From NCBI GenBank assembly GCA_038318085.1, contig JBBQBV010000001.1, forward strand, positions 1 to 64,000: a stretch of DNA of 64,000 nucleotides, written 5' to 3'. The stretch's first letter is position 1. Each line of letters starts with the position of its first letter. The stretch comes from DATLGB01 sp038318085 (GTDB lineage: Bacteria; Actinomycetota; Thermoleophilia; Solirubrobacterales; Solirubrobacteraceae). Below are positions 55,616 to 63,734 of this stretch, piece by piece. The position numbers and the translations under genes were made by a program. Below the pieces are notes generated by a model. The model was not told the DNA's origin and made no database searches. It saw only the letters and a program-made list of their open reading frames with translations.

Positions 55616-56479
55616 GTGAAGCGCCAGATCAACGCCGCCCTCAGGCGGTCCGGGTACCAGCTGACCAGGATCACTCCGCGGGCGGGGGAGCCCGGCCGCC
55701 CGGTCCGGGAACGCCGGCGCAACCCGCGGCTGCTCCGCGAGCCGGCGTTCGTGCTCTCCACGGTCCGCTCGGGCTCGACCTTGCTGCGGCTGCTCTTGGA
55801 CTCCCACACGCAGATCCACTCACCGCATGAGATGCACCTCAAGGACCTCCGGGTCGAGGTCGGCGGCAAGTACGGCGAGAAGGCCCTCGCCGAGGTCAAG
55901 CTGGACCGCGACGAGCTCAACTACGTGCTGTGGGACTGGTACCTGCACCGCGAACTGGCGACGACGGGCAAGCCGATCCTCGTCAACAAGACGCCGAGCG
56001 ACGTCTGGATCACCGACGGCATCCAGGCGTGCTGGCCCGACGCCCGCTTTATCTTCTTGCTGCGCCACCCGCTCGCCGTCGCGCGCTCACGCCAGGCGCT
56101 GCGCCCGGACGACGCGGAGGAGGGCAACCTCAAGCGCGTGCTCAAGTACGCCACGGCCGTCGAGCACGCGCGCGAGACGCTGCCCGGGCTCACCGTGCGC
56201 TACGAGGATCTCGCAGCCGATCCGGTGGTGCAGACGCAGCGGCTGTGCGCGTTCCTCGGCGTCGCCTGGGAGCCGGAGATGCTCGAGTACGGCAGATTCT
56301 CGCACGGGCGCCTGCGGGCCGGGCTGGGCGACTGGAAGGACACGATCAGGACGGGAGAGGTTCAGCCGCCCAAGCCGCTGCCGGCGCTCGACGAGGTCCC
56401 GGAGCTGCTGCGGCCGATCACCGCGGCGTGGGGCTACTCAGAACCGGTCCGGCCCGAACTCGAACGATCGAAACGCTGA
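55616..56479 (+). CDS. Sulfotransferase family protein
   Basis: 287 aa from GTG 55616, seven bases after TAATCT, which includes the cyclase stop. The PAPS 5'-phosphosulfate loop is FVLSTVRSGSTLLRLLLDSH near 43-62. The 3'-phosphate contact is FIFLLRHPLAVARS near 146-159, and a TVRYEDLAADPV motif is near 195. It would transfer sulfate to a glycan or lipid, probably linked to the surface-polymer genes downstream. The last 42 bases overlap the convergent gene. Confidence 0.87.
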   Translation: MKRQINAALRRSGYQLTRITPRAGEPGRPVRERRRNPRLLREPAFVLSTVRSGSTLLRLLLDSHTQIHSPHEMHLKDLRVEVGGKYGEKALAEVKLDRDELNYVLWDWYLHRELATTGKPILVNKTPSDVWITDGIQACWPDARFIFLLRHPLAVARSRQALRPDDAEEGNLKRVLKYATAVEHARETLPGLTVRYEDLAADPVVQTQRLCAFLGVAWEPEMLEYGRFSHGRLRAGLGDWKDTIRTGEVQPPKPLPALDEVPELLRPITAAWGYSEPVRPELERSKR

Positions 56480-57094
56480 CCTCATCGCCTTGACGAGGGC
56501 GCGGCCGCGGGCGCCGAGGCGCCGGCGGCCCTTGACCTGCCGGAAGGTGATGATCGCGCCGTCACGCACGCCGGGCAGCTCGGGGGGGACGGCGAGGATG
56601 TCGATCCCCGTGCCGGGCCGCTCGGCGCTCCCGTAGCTGAAGCCCACCTGGTAGCCGGGCGCCGTGTGCACGCGGGCCTTGCCGTCCGCCTGCAGCCTGA
56701 AGCTCGACACGCTGCCGGCGAGGCGCGCCGCGTAGCCGGCGGTGAAGGCCGGGAGCAGGCCGGCCACGTCGCCGCGGTAAGCGGGGAGGTGCAGGGCGCG
56801 TACCGTCACGGCCAGGCCGAGGCCGCGCCGGTGGCCCTGCAGGCGCAGCAGCTCGCCCGGGCGGGGCGTCGCGCGCTTGACCAGGCCAGGCGTCAGCAGG
56901 ACGCTGAAGACCGGCGCCTGGCGGTGGACCACCTGCTGCTTGCCGTCGAGCGGGTCGTAGAACACGAGCAGCGCGAGAAGCGTCAGAAGGACCAGGACCG
57001 CCGCGATGACCGCCACGCTCGTGCGCTGCCCGATCCCCCGCCGGCGCTCAAGAATCTGCGGAAGCGTCTCACCGAACTCCGCCTGCCCGGTCAC
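56438..57094 (-). CDS. Single-pass membrane protein, unknown function
   Basis: 218 aa from GTG 57094. A short cytoplasmic start, one membrane helix (about 27-46, VAVIAAVLVLLTLLALLVFY), then an extracytoplasmic domain of beta-rich character (APVFSVLLTPGLVKRATPRP, GYQVGFSYGSAERPGTG). No catalytic motif recognised. It overlaps the O-antigen ligase stop (GTGA) and is thus the second gene of that operon, perhaps assisting polymer ligation or export. Confidence 0.7.
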   Translation of the reverse strand: MTGQAEFGETLPQILERRRGIGQRTSVAVIAAVLVLLTLLALLVFYDPLDGKQQVVHRQAPVFSVLLTPGLVKRATPRPGELLRLQGHRRGLGLAVTVRALHLPAYRGDVAGLLPAFTAGYAARLAGSVSSFRLQADGKARVHTAPGYQVGFSYGSAERPGTGIDILAVPPELPGVRDGAIITFRQVKGRRRLGARGRALVKAMRSAFRSFEFGPDRF

Positions 57095-58623
57095 GCGGGC
57101 ACCGCCTCGGCCGGGTCCGGGGCCGACGCCGGCAGCGCGCGCCGCAGCGCCACCGCTGCGGCCAGCAGCGCCCACGTCAGCGGGTCCTCGAGGAAGGCGG
57201 CGTAGACGAGCGTGTGCACCACGAGCGCGGCGAAGGCGGCGGCCACGGCTGCGCGCGGCAGCGACACTCGCGCGCCGCGCAGCTGCAGCCGCAGCGCCAG
57301 GACGACCAGCAGCAGATAGGCGGCGAGTCCGATGATCCCCTGCTCGGCCGCGACGGTGACCGGGATCGTGTGCGACTCGGCCGGCGAGCGGGGGGAGAGC
57401 AGGTGCTTGCGGGCGCGGTAGCGCTCGGCGAAGGACCCCGAGCCGAAGCCCGCGAGCGGCCGGTCGCGCGCCATCTCCAGGCCGCCCTTGATCAGGTCGG
57501 CGCGCCCGCTGGTGGCCTTGTTGAGGTCGTCGAAGGAGCGCGACCCCAGGCCGACGGAGCCCGGGGCCGCCAGCGCGGCCGCGGCGGCCGCGACGACCAG
57601 CACGCCCGCGGTCAACAGGACCGGCTTCACACGCCAGCGCAGCGCCGCGAGGACGACGAGGCCGACGGCCAGCGCGGCGAAGCTCGACTCCGACAGCGAC
57701 GGCACGAGCCCGGCCCACAGGACGGCGAGCGCCAGCGCGCAGCCGATGACGACGCGCCGCTGGCTCGCCCACAAGAGCACGCCCGCGACCAGCACCATGG
57801 CCAGGGCGAGGAAGCGCCCGTAGATGTTCGGATCGAAGAACAGCGAGTTCACCCGGAAGTACGGCTTGAGCTCGTTGGCGGTCAGCACCTTCTCGTTCGC
57901 GAGCAGCAGGTGTCGCGCCGCGTACTCGTACAGCCCGACGCCGGCGCACAGCAGCGCGAGGCCGAGCGTCAGGCCGAACGCCCAGCGCAGCAGCCGCGGC
58001 GTCCACGTCGCGTCGAGCAGCAGGCGGAAGAGCAGCGCGAAGGGCACGTAGAAGAAGCAGATGTCCTTGACGGCCGCTTCGACGTCGGTGGAGTAGATCG
58101 CCTGGGCCGCGTACAGGACGACGACGCCGGCCAGGACCCGCTCGACGAGCTCGACCCCCGTGCCGCGCCGGACGGGCGGGGCGCTGCGCGGCAAGCCCAC
58201 CCGTGCGACCACGCCGCAGGCGATCACCCCGTACAGCGGCAGCAGGAGGTTGGCGGTCTCGCCGCCGATCGTCAGCGGGATGCGCACCGGCAGGGCGGCG
58301 ACGGCGCACAGGACGATCGCGCCCGGCCAGCGCCTGAAGATCCAGGCGCCGGCGGCCAGAGCCGCGAGGCCGGCCACCACGGCGCCGCCGAGCAGCGCCA
58401 GCCGGCCGTCGACGGCGTCCTTGACCTGCCCGCCGATGACGAGCCCGAGCGCCAGGGCGGCGAACACGACCGCCGCCACCAGGGCCGGCCGGCGCCGGCG
58501 CACATCCTCGATCCACAGCACGGCGGCGGCGGCGAGCGCCGCCGCCAGGGCGGCGGTTCCCTGCACGGCCGGGGCCACCGCGAGCAGCGTCACCGCCGGG
58601 ACGGTATTGGGCGCGCCCGCCAC
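57091..58623 (-). CDS. O-antigen ligase-like membrane protein
   Basis: 510 aa from GTG 58623 with about twelve hydrophobic segments. The large loop carries the Wzy_C/O-antigen ligase signature: FFDPNIYGRFLALAMVL, RADLIKGGLEMARDRPLAGFG and ESHTIPVTVAAEQGIIGLAAY, with the key Arg and His positions. Such proteins polymerise or attach lipid-linked glycans at the outer face of the membrane. Divergent from a GT-C glycosyltransferase with just 17 bp between starts. Confidence 0.85.
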   Translation of the reverse strand: MAGAPNTVPAVTLLAVAPAVQGTAALAAALAAAAVLWIEDVRRRRPALVAAVVFAALALGLVIGGQVKDAVDGRLALLGGAVVAGLAALAAGAWIFRRWPGAIVLCAVAALPVRIPLTIGGETANLLLPLYGVIACGVVARVGLPRSAPPVRRGTGVELVERVLAGVVVLYAAQAIYSTDVEAAVKDICFFYVPFALLFRLLLDATWTPRLLRWAFGLTLGLALLCAGVGLYEYAARHLLLANEKVLTANELKPYFRVNSLFFDPNIYGRFLALAMVLVAGVLLWASQRRVVIGCALALAVLWAGLVPSLSESSFAALAVGLVVLAALRWRVKPVLLTAGVLVVAAAAAALAAPGSVGLGSRSFDDLNKATSGRADLIKGGLEMARDRPLAGFGSGSFAERYRARKHLLSPRSPAESHTIPVTVAAEQGIIGLAAYLLLVVLALRLQLRGARVSLPRAAVAAAFAALVVHTLVYAAFLEDPLTWALLAAAVALRRALPASAPDPAEAVPA

Positions 58624-58640
58624 TAGCGTTCCGAAGCGCC

Positions 58641-60071
58641 GTGCGACGCCTCCTTCCAGCCGCGGCGACCATCGTAGGCATCGCCGTGGCGCTGCGGGTC
58701 GCCTACGACGCCTGGTATCTGAACTACGACGCCCGCTACGGCCTTCTGTGGGCCCGCGACATCGCGCGCGGCCTCACCCCGGACTACGAGGCGCCCTTCG
58801 CCCCGACGCCGCACCCGCTGTCGACTGCCTGGAGCGCGCTCGCCCTGCCCTTCGGCCAGGACGGGGACCGGCTGATGGTGTGGTTCGTGCTGCTGAGCTT
58901 CGGGGCGCTGGTCTACCTCGCCTACCGGCTCGGCGCCGAGCTCTTCTCGCCGTGGGTCGGGGTCGTCACGGCGCTTGTCGTGCTGACGCGACCGGCGATG
59001 GAGCGCGACGCGCTCTACGGCTACCAGGACGTGCCGTTCGCGGTGCTGATAGTGCTCGCGGCGATCCTCGAGGCGCGCCGGCCGCGGCGCGGCGGCGCCG
59101 TGCTCGCCCTGCTGGTCGTCGCCGGGCTGATCCGCCCCGAGGCGTGGGTCCTCGGCGGGCTGTACTGGCTGTACCTGTTCGGATCGCGCACGTGGCCCGA
59201 GCGGCTCAGGCTCGCGCTGGTCGTGGCGATCGCGCCGGTCGCCTGGGCGCTGATGGACCTGATCGTCACCGGCGACGTCCTGCATTCGCTGCACGGGACC
59301 GCGGACCTCGCCGTGGCGGCCAACCGCCGCCGCAGCCTGTCCCAGGTCCCCTACTGGACCGCGAAGTACTACGCCGCCGCGCTGCGCGAGCCGCTCGTGC
59401 TCGGCGTGCCGCTCGGGCTCGCGTTCGCCTGGCGCCAGCGGGCGCGCTTCGGCGCCGCCGCCCGGCTGCCGCTGGCCGTCGCGGCGGCGATGACGCTCGT
59501 CTTCGCCGTCAACCCCGTGTTCGGGCTGCCCCTGATCGGCCGCTACGTCCGCACGCCGTCGGTCTTCCTGGCGCTGTTTTACGGGCTCGCCGTCGCGGGG
59601 TGGGCCCTGCTGGACCGCGAGCCGGCGCGCGAGCGGCGGATCTGGCAGGCGGTCGCCGCGGTCGCGGTCCTCGCCTCGCTCGTCTACGTCCCGGCCCACG
59701 TCGGCCTGCTCCGCGGCCTGCAGCAGCGCTTCGCCCGCGACGGCACGCTCTACGTCGACCTGCGCTCCGTGGGGCGCTCGGGGACCGTCCGGGCGGCCGC
59801 CCGGCGCTGCGGCCCGATCCTCGCGGCCGACCACCGTCCGATCCCGTACCTGCGCTGGTGGCTGGACGGCGATCCGGGCTCGGTCGGCACGGTCGAGGGC
59901 CGGCCCGCAGCGCTGGGCACCGCCCACGTCGTCCTGCTCCCGCGCCGCGTCCGCCGCGTGCGCCGATTCTACGGCGTCAACTACCCGCAGGTCGCCCCGC
60001 CGGCCGGCGCGCGGCGCATCTACGAGAACCGCTCCTGGCGGGTGTTCGCCCGGGCGGGGTGTGGTGGGTGA
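58641..60071 (+). CDS. GT-C fold membrane glycosyltransferase-like protein
   Basis: 476 aa from GTG 58641. About nine to ten membrane helices. The first extracytoplasmic loop has the acidic NYDARYGLLWARDIARGLTP motif expected for GT39/PMT-type polyprenyl-phosphate sugar transferases. A soluble C-terminal domain (about 360-476) follows. It would transfer sugar from a polyprenyl phosphate donor outside the membrane. TAGCGT lies 11 bases before the start. Exact family and acceptor are uncertain. Confidence 0.75.
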   Translation: MRRLLPAAATIVGIAVALRVAYDAWYLNYDARYGLLWARDIARGLTPDYEAPFAPTPHPLSTAWSALALPFGQDGDRLMVWFVLLSFGALVYLAYRLGAELFSPWVGVVTALVVLTRPAMERDALYGYQDVPFAVLIVLAAILEARRPRRGGAVLALLVVAGLIRPEAWVLGGLYWLYLFGSRTWPERLRLALVVAIAPVAWALMDLIVTGDVLHSLHGTADLAVAANRRRSLSQVPYWTAKYYAAALREPLVLGVPLGLAFAWRQRARFGAAARLPLAVAAAMTLVFAVNPVFGLPLIGRYVRTPSVFLALFYGLAVAGWALLDREPARERRIWQAVAAVAVLASLVYVPAHVGLLRGLQQRFARDGTLYVDLRSVGRSGTVRAAARRCGPILAADHRPIPYLRWWLDGDPGSVGTVEGRPAALGTAHVVLLPRRVRRVRRFYGVNYPQVAPPAGARRIYENRSWRVFARAGCGG

Positions 60072-60225
60072 GGGCGCGTCGCGATTTGTGCATTTGCACG
60101 CCTCCAGAGGGGGCAACCGCCCAGAACCTCGTTTCGCGTAGCTGTCGAGCGGGCGGGCGGGCAGGCTGGTAAGGGAAGGGTTCGGTTCGCGCGCCCTGGT
60201 CGCCGCCGCTCATCGGGCCGCCATC

Positions 60226-60260
60226 CGCAGATAGGGCATCTAATGGATGCCAAATCTGCG
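60226..60260. terminator. Compound hairpin in the convergent gap
   Basis: CGCAGAT (60226-60232) pairs with ATCTGCG (60254-60260). Inside, GGCATC (60235-60240) pairs with GATGCC (60246-60251) around the loop TAATG. Both flanking genes end toward it, so a bidirectional terminator is the simplest reading. No T-run. Confidence 0.45.
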
Positions 60261-60295
60261 ACGGGTCGGCGTCCGCGCGCGCACCGGCGATGTTC

Positions 60296-60333
60296 ACGCG
60301 CTCAATGGGGGTCATAGCCCCGATAAAGCGCGT
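60296..60333. terminator. Second compound hairpin in the convergent gap
   Basis: ACGCGCT (60296-60302) pairs with AGCGCGT (60327-60333), with an inner GGGG/CCCC stem around TCATAG. The 364-bp stretch 60072-60435 holds this and the previous hairpin, plus GTGCATTTGCAC near 60088 and a GCCTCC/GGGGGC hairpin near 60100. No gene is recognised in it. Confidence 0.4.
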
Positions 60334-60435
60334 CCTCGCAAGAAACCGCTCCCTTCACCCGCCGCAGTAGACGCCTCGCGTCCCTGCGCCGACGCGTCAC
60401 TGCGCCCGCGGCGCCGGGACACGCGCCGGCCGCCG

Positions 60436-61224
60436 CTACACGTCTTCGAGCGTGACCGCGTCCTGTGCCACGTCGAGGTAGTCGGTGTAGTGGTCGACGA
60501 CCGTCTCGGCGTCGTCCCACATCTTCAGGACGCCCTTTTCGAGCCAGATCGCGCGGTCGCAGAGCTCCTTGATGGTGCCCAGGGCGTGGGAGACCAGGAT
60601 GACCGTGCGGTCCTCGCCGCAGAGCTCGCGCATCTTGCGCGCCGACTTGCGCCGGAAGCGCGCGTCGCCGACGGAGAGGGCCTCGTCGATGAGCAGGATG
60701 TCCGGGTCCATGTTGACCGCGACGGAGAAGGCGAGGCGGCCGTACATGCCCGAGGAGTAGGTGCGCATCGGGAGGTCCATGAACTCCTCGAGCTCGGCGA
60801 AGGCCACGATGTCCTCGTACTTGTGCTCCATCTGCGTGCGCGTGAGGCCGGCGGCGAGGCCGCCGAGGATCACGTTCTGGCGCCCCGTGAGCTTGCGGTT
60901 GAAGCCGACGCCGAGCGCGAGCAGCGTCGACACACGGCCCTGGACCTCGACGCGGCCCTGGTTGGGCGGCAGGATGCCGGCGATCGTGCGCATGAGCGTC
61001 GACTTGCCGGCGCCGTTGGAGCCGACGACGCCGAGCACGGTGCCGTGGGGGACGTCGAAGGAGACGTGCTTGACCGCGTTGACCTCGTGCACGATGCGCT
61101 CGCGGCGGCCGAGGCGCTTGACGGTGCCCTTGAGCGTCGGGTGGCTCTCGACCGACGTGCGGTAGGTGACCGAGACGTCCTGCACCTTGATGCTCAGGCG
61201 CTCAGAGGCGGACAGCGAACTCAC
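60436..61224 (-). CDS. Polysaccharide ABC exporter, ATP-binding protein (Wzt/TagH type)
   Basis: 262 aa. Walker A GVVGSNGAGKSTLMR near 66, Q-loop region GRVSTLLALGVGFNRKLTGR near 96, signature YSSGMYGRLAFSVAVNMDPD near 157, Walker B DILLIDEALSVGD near 176 and H-loop ILVSHALG near 213. The YSSGM signature and ALSVGD are characteristic of O-antigen/teichoic acid exporters. It has no C-terminal sugar-binding domain. It powers the permease encoded just upstream (23-bp overlap). Confidence 0.95.
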   Translation of the reverse strand: MSSLSASERLSIKVQDVSVTYRTSVESHPTLKGTVKRLGRRERIVHEVNAVKHVSFDVPHGTVLGVVGSNGAGKSTLMRTIAGILPPNQGRVEVQGRVSTLLALGVGFNRKLTGRQNVILGGLAAGLTRTQMEHKYEDIVAFAELEEFMDLPMRTYSSGMYGRLAFSVAVNMDPDILLIDEALSVGDARFRRKSARKMRELCGEDRTVILVSHALGTIKELCDRAIWLEKGVLKMWDDAETVVDHYTDYLDVAQDAVTLEDV

Positions 61225-62080
61225 GCTCCCGGGACATGAAGAACAGGCCGCCGGCGATCATCGCGCCGCCGCCCCAGATCAGGGCGACAAGGACCGCGTG
61301 CCAGCCCGGCGCGTGGCCGGTGCGCAGGACGGCGTCCCAGGCGGCCAGCACCTGCCCGATCGGGTTGAGGTCGAGCAGGAACTGGTAGCGGCCGGGCATG
61401 CTGGAGGCGAAGTACAGGATCGGCGCCGAATAGAGCATCATGCGCAGTGCGTAGGGCAAGAAGCTCGCAAGGTCGCGAAAATAGACCTGCACGGCGGCCA
61501 CGAGCACGGCGAAGCCGGTCGCGATCATCGTCATGATCACGACGAGCGGGAGGACCCACAGCAGCTGCGGGCCGACCGGCAGCCCGAAGGCCAGGTGGAT
61601 CGGGATGTACACGACCGCCGTCGGGATGAAGCGCTTGAAGGCGGTGATCACCGACGAGATCGGCAGCAGCATGCGCGGGAAGGCGCTGTTGAGGATCAGC
61701 TTGCCGCCGCGGGTCACGGACTTCACGGCGTCGCGGATCGCGCCGGACACGTAGTAGTAGGCGAAGATGCCGGCCACCAGGTGCGGCAGGAAGTCCGGCG
61801 GCCGCCTGCCGCCGCGCACGATGTCGATGAGGATGAAGTACACGCCGGCCAACAGCAGCGGGTTGAGCACGAGCCAGAGCTGGCCGAAGACGGTCTCGAA
61901 GTGGTCGGCGCGCAGCTTGGTGCGCGAGAGCTCGAGGGCGAACGCCCGCCGCCGCCACACCTCCTTGAGGTACTGGCGGATCGGTGGCAGCCCGACGAGA
62001 TGGGGCTCGTAGACGTGCGACTGCGACGCCCACTCGTTGGTGGCGTGGTGCTTGGCGGGCGCCTCGGTCGGGGTGCTCAT
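61202..62080 (-). CDS. Polysaccharide ABC exporter, permease (Wzm/TagG type)
   Basis: 292 aa from ATG 62080. An N-terminal amphipathic stretch (LKEVWRRRAFALELSRTKLR) precedes six membrane helices. YFRDLASFLPYALRMMLYSA and LNPIGQVLAAWDAVL are typical ABC2-type exporter segments. With the ATPase it moves a lipid-linked glycan or polyol-phosphate polymer across the membrane. TAGCCT lies 11 bases upstream. An earlier in-frame start at 62155 would reach into the neighbouring glycosyltransferase gene and is rejected. Confidence 0.93.
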   Translation of the reverse strand: MSTPTEAPAKHHATNEWASQSHVYEPHLVGLPPIRQYLKEVWRRRAFALELSRTKLRADHFETVFGQLWLVLNPLLLAGVYFILIDIVRGGRRPPDFLPHLVAGIFAYYYVSGAIRDAVKSVTRGGKLILNSAFPRMLLPISSVITAFKRFIPTAVVYIPIHLAFGLPVGPQLLWVLPLVVIMTMIATGFAVLVAAVQVYFRDLASFLPYALRMMLYSAPILYFASSMPGRYQFLLDLNPIGQVLAAWDAVLRTGHAPGWHAVLVALIWGGGAMIAGGLFFMSREREFAVRL

Positions 62081-62115
62081 GTTGGAAGGTGAGGCTAGTG
62101 CTGGGATGCTGTGCG

Positions 62116-62973
62116 CTACATGATCGGGGGGCGCCCGGCGCGGGTCATCCGCCACAGCGTGGAGGCCCGCAGCGGGCGCCGTTTCCCGGCGGGGAACCGC
62201 AGGCCGTCGCGATATCCGCGCAGCGTCTCCCCGACGGCCTGCCGCGACCGGTGGCGCGGGAGGGAGCGCAGCGCGAAGCTCAGGACATAGAGCGCCCCGA
62301 TCGGGGCGGGGAGGTGCCGGCGGGCGAGGTAGACGCGGTTGCGGGCACCGTAGTAGAAGGAATACGCGTGCGGCGGGCCTCCGGTCACGGGGTGCAGCGC
62401 CGCGATGTCGCCGGCGTAGCGGATGTGAAAGCCCGCGTCCATGACGCGCCAGCCGAGGTCGATGCCCTCGTGCACGAAGCGGAAGCCGGCCGGCCAGCCG
62501 CCGACGGCGTCGAAGAGCGAGCGCCGCACGGCGACCGCCCCCTCCCAGACGCAGGTGACCTCGCTCGACCGGGTGCGGTCTCCGACGCGCACGCGCGGCG
62601 TCCAGTCGCGCACCGGCGTGCCGCCGTCGCGGGGGTCAACGCGCAGCTGGACCATGCCCAGCGACGGGTCGGACGCGAACAGCGCCGCAACGCGCGCCAG
62701 CGCGTCGTCAGACGCCAGCGACGCGTCGTCGTCAAGAAAGAACAGCAGCTCGCCGCTGACGTGGCCGACGCCGGCGTTGCGCCCCGCCGGGATGCCCTCG
62801 TCGACCTCGACGTGCACCGCCGCCACGCCCGCCGGCAGGCCGGTCGGGGCCCACCCGTTGCCCACCACCGCGATTCCGAGCCCGACGCCGGTCTGGCGCA
62901 GCAGCGAGTCCAGGGCCAGGCGCAGGTCGGCGGGCTTGCGCCCCGTCGTCAGCAGCACGCAGCCGAAGGTCAT
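62116..62973 (-). CDS. Family 2 glycosyltransferase
   Basis: 285 aa GT-A fold enzyme. The nucleotide-sugar fold begins TFGCVLLTTGRKPADLRLAL. The DXD-type metal motif is LLFFLDDDASLASDDAL near 74-90. The catalytic-region ED-type motif lies in RFVHEGIDLGWRVMDAGF near 165. RNRVYLARRHLP near 215 is typical of polymer-assembly GT2 proteins. Its ATG overlaps the CDP-alcohol phosphotransferase stop. Confidence 0.92.
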   Translation of the reverse strand: MTFGCVLLTTGRKPADLRLALDSLLRQTGVGLGIAVVGNGWAPTGLPAGVAAVHVEVDEGIPAGRNAGVGHVSGELLFFLDDDASLASDDALARVAALFASDPSLGMVQLRVDPRDGGTPVRDWTPRVRVGDRTRSSEVTCVWEGAVAVRRSLFDAVGGWPAGFRFVHEGIDLGWRVMDAGFHIRYAGDIAALHPVTGGPPHAYSFYYGARNRVYLARRHLPAPIGALYVLSFALRSLPRHRSRQAVGETLRGYRDGLRFPAGKRRPLRASTLWRMTRAGRPPIM

Positions 62974-63734
62974 CGCAGGCGGGCGGACGTGACGATGGCG
63001 GCAAGGTGCCCTACCGCGGTGACGGCGGCGATCGGCACGAGCGCTGTGACCAGTACGCGCGTGCCGTGGTGGTCGCCTCCGGCGGCGTCGACGATCGCCG
63101 CGGCCAGCGCGAGCAGCGTCGCCTCCATCGCGACGAAGGCGCGAAAGAACGGGAAGAAGCCGACCGCGGTGCGCGCTCGGGCGAGCAGCGAAGGGCGCGG
63201 CGCGGCGGCCGCGGCGGTGTCGTCGGCGCTGGCCTGCCCGGACTCGAGCCGCGCGACGGCGACCAGCGCGCTCTCGGTGCGCACGGCCAGCGCGAGCAGG
63301 GCGGCGACGAGCCCGAGCACCGGCTCGCCGGCGCGCAGGCCCAGCGCCACCGGGAACAGCGTCTCGGTCAGGTAGTGGCCGAAGCGGTCCAGGTAGATGC
63401 CCACGGGGGAGAACTGCCGGCGCCAGCGGGCGAGCTCGCCGTCGGAGCAGTCGAGCAGGATCTGCAGCTGGATCAGGACCACGGCGGCGCCGGCGGTGAG
63501 GACGCCGTCGAGGGCCAGGCAGACGGCGGCTAGGACGCCGACGCCGATCATCAGCGACGTCACGGCGTTCGGCGTCAGGCGGGTGGGGATGAGCAGCCGC
63601 GTCAGGTACGGCGATCCGCGCCGGATGTACAGCCTCCCCGCCCAGTGCTCGCCGCTGTTGCGGGCGAAGATGGACGCGGGCTGGGTGACCTCGCGCAGCT
63701 CAGCGATCGACGGCCTCGGCGAAGGCGCTGACAC
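62970..63734 (-). CDS. CDP-alcohol phosphatidyltransferase family protein
   Basis: 254 aa integral membrane protein. The signature D-x2-DG-x2-AR-x8-G-x3-D-x3-D appears as LLDCSDGELARWRRQ followed by FSPVGIYLDRFGHYL. All positions match except the last Asp, which is His (LDRFGH). An N-terminal soluble part (about 1-50) precedes six helices. Such enzymes move a phosphoalcohol from a CDP donor to another alcohol to form phosphodiester-linked lipids or head groups. The neighbouring glycerol-1-phosphate-dehydrogenase-like gene suggests a polyol phosphate donor. Confidence 0.87.
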   Translation of the reverse strand: MSAPSPRPSIAELREVTQPASIFARNSGEHWAGRLYIRRGSPYLTRLLIPTRLTPNAVTSLMIGVGVLAAVCLALDGVLTAGAAVVLIQLQILLDCSDGELARWRRQFSPVGIYLDRFGHYLTETLFPVALGLRAGEPVLGLVAALLALAVRTESALVAVARLESGQASADDTAAAAAPRPSLLARARTAVGFFPFFRAFVAMEATLLALAAAIVDAAGGDHHGTRVLVTALVPIAAVTAVGHLAAIVTSARLR

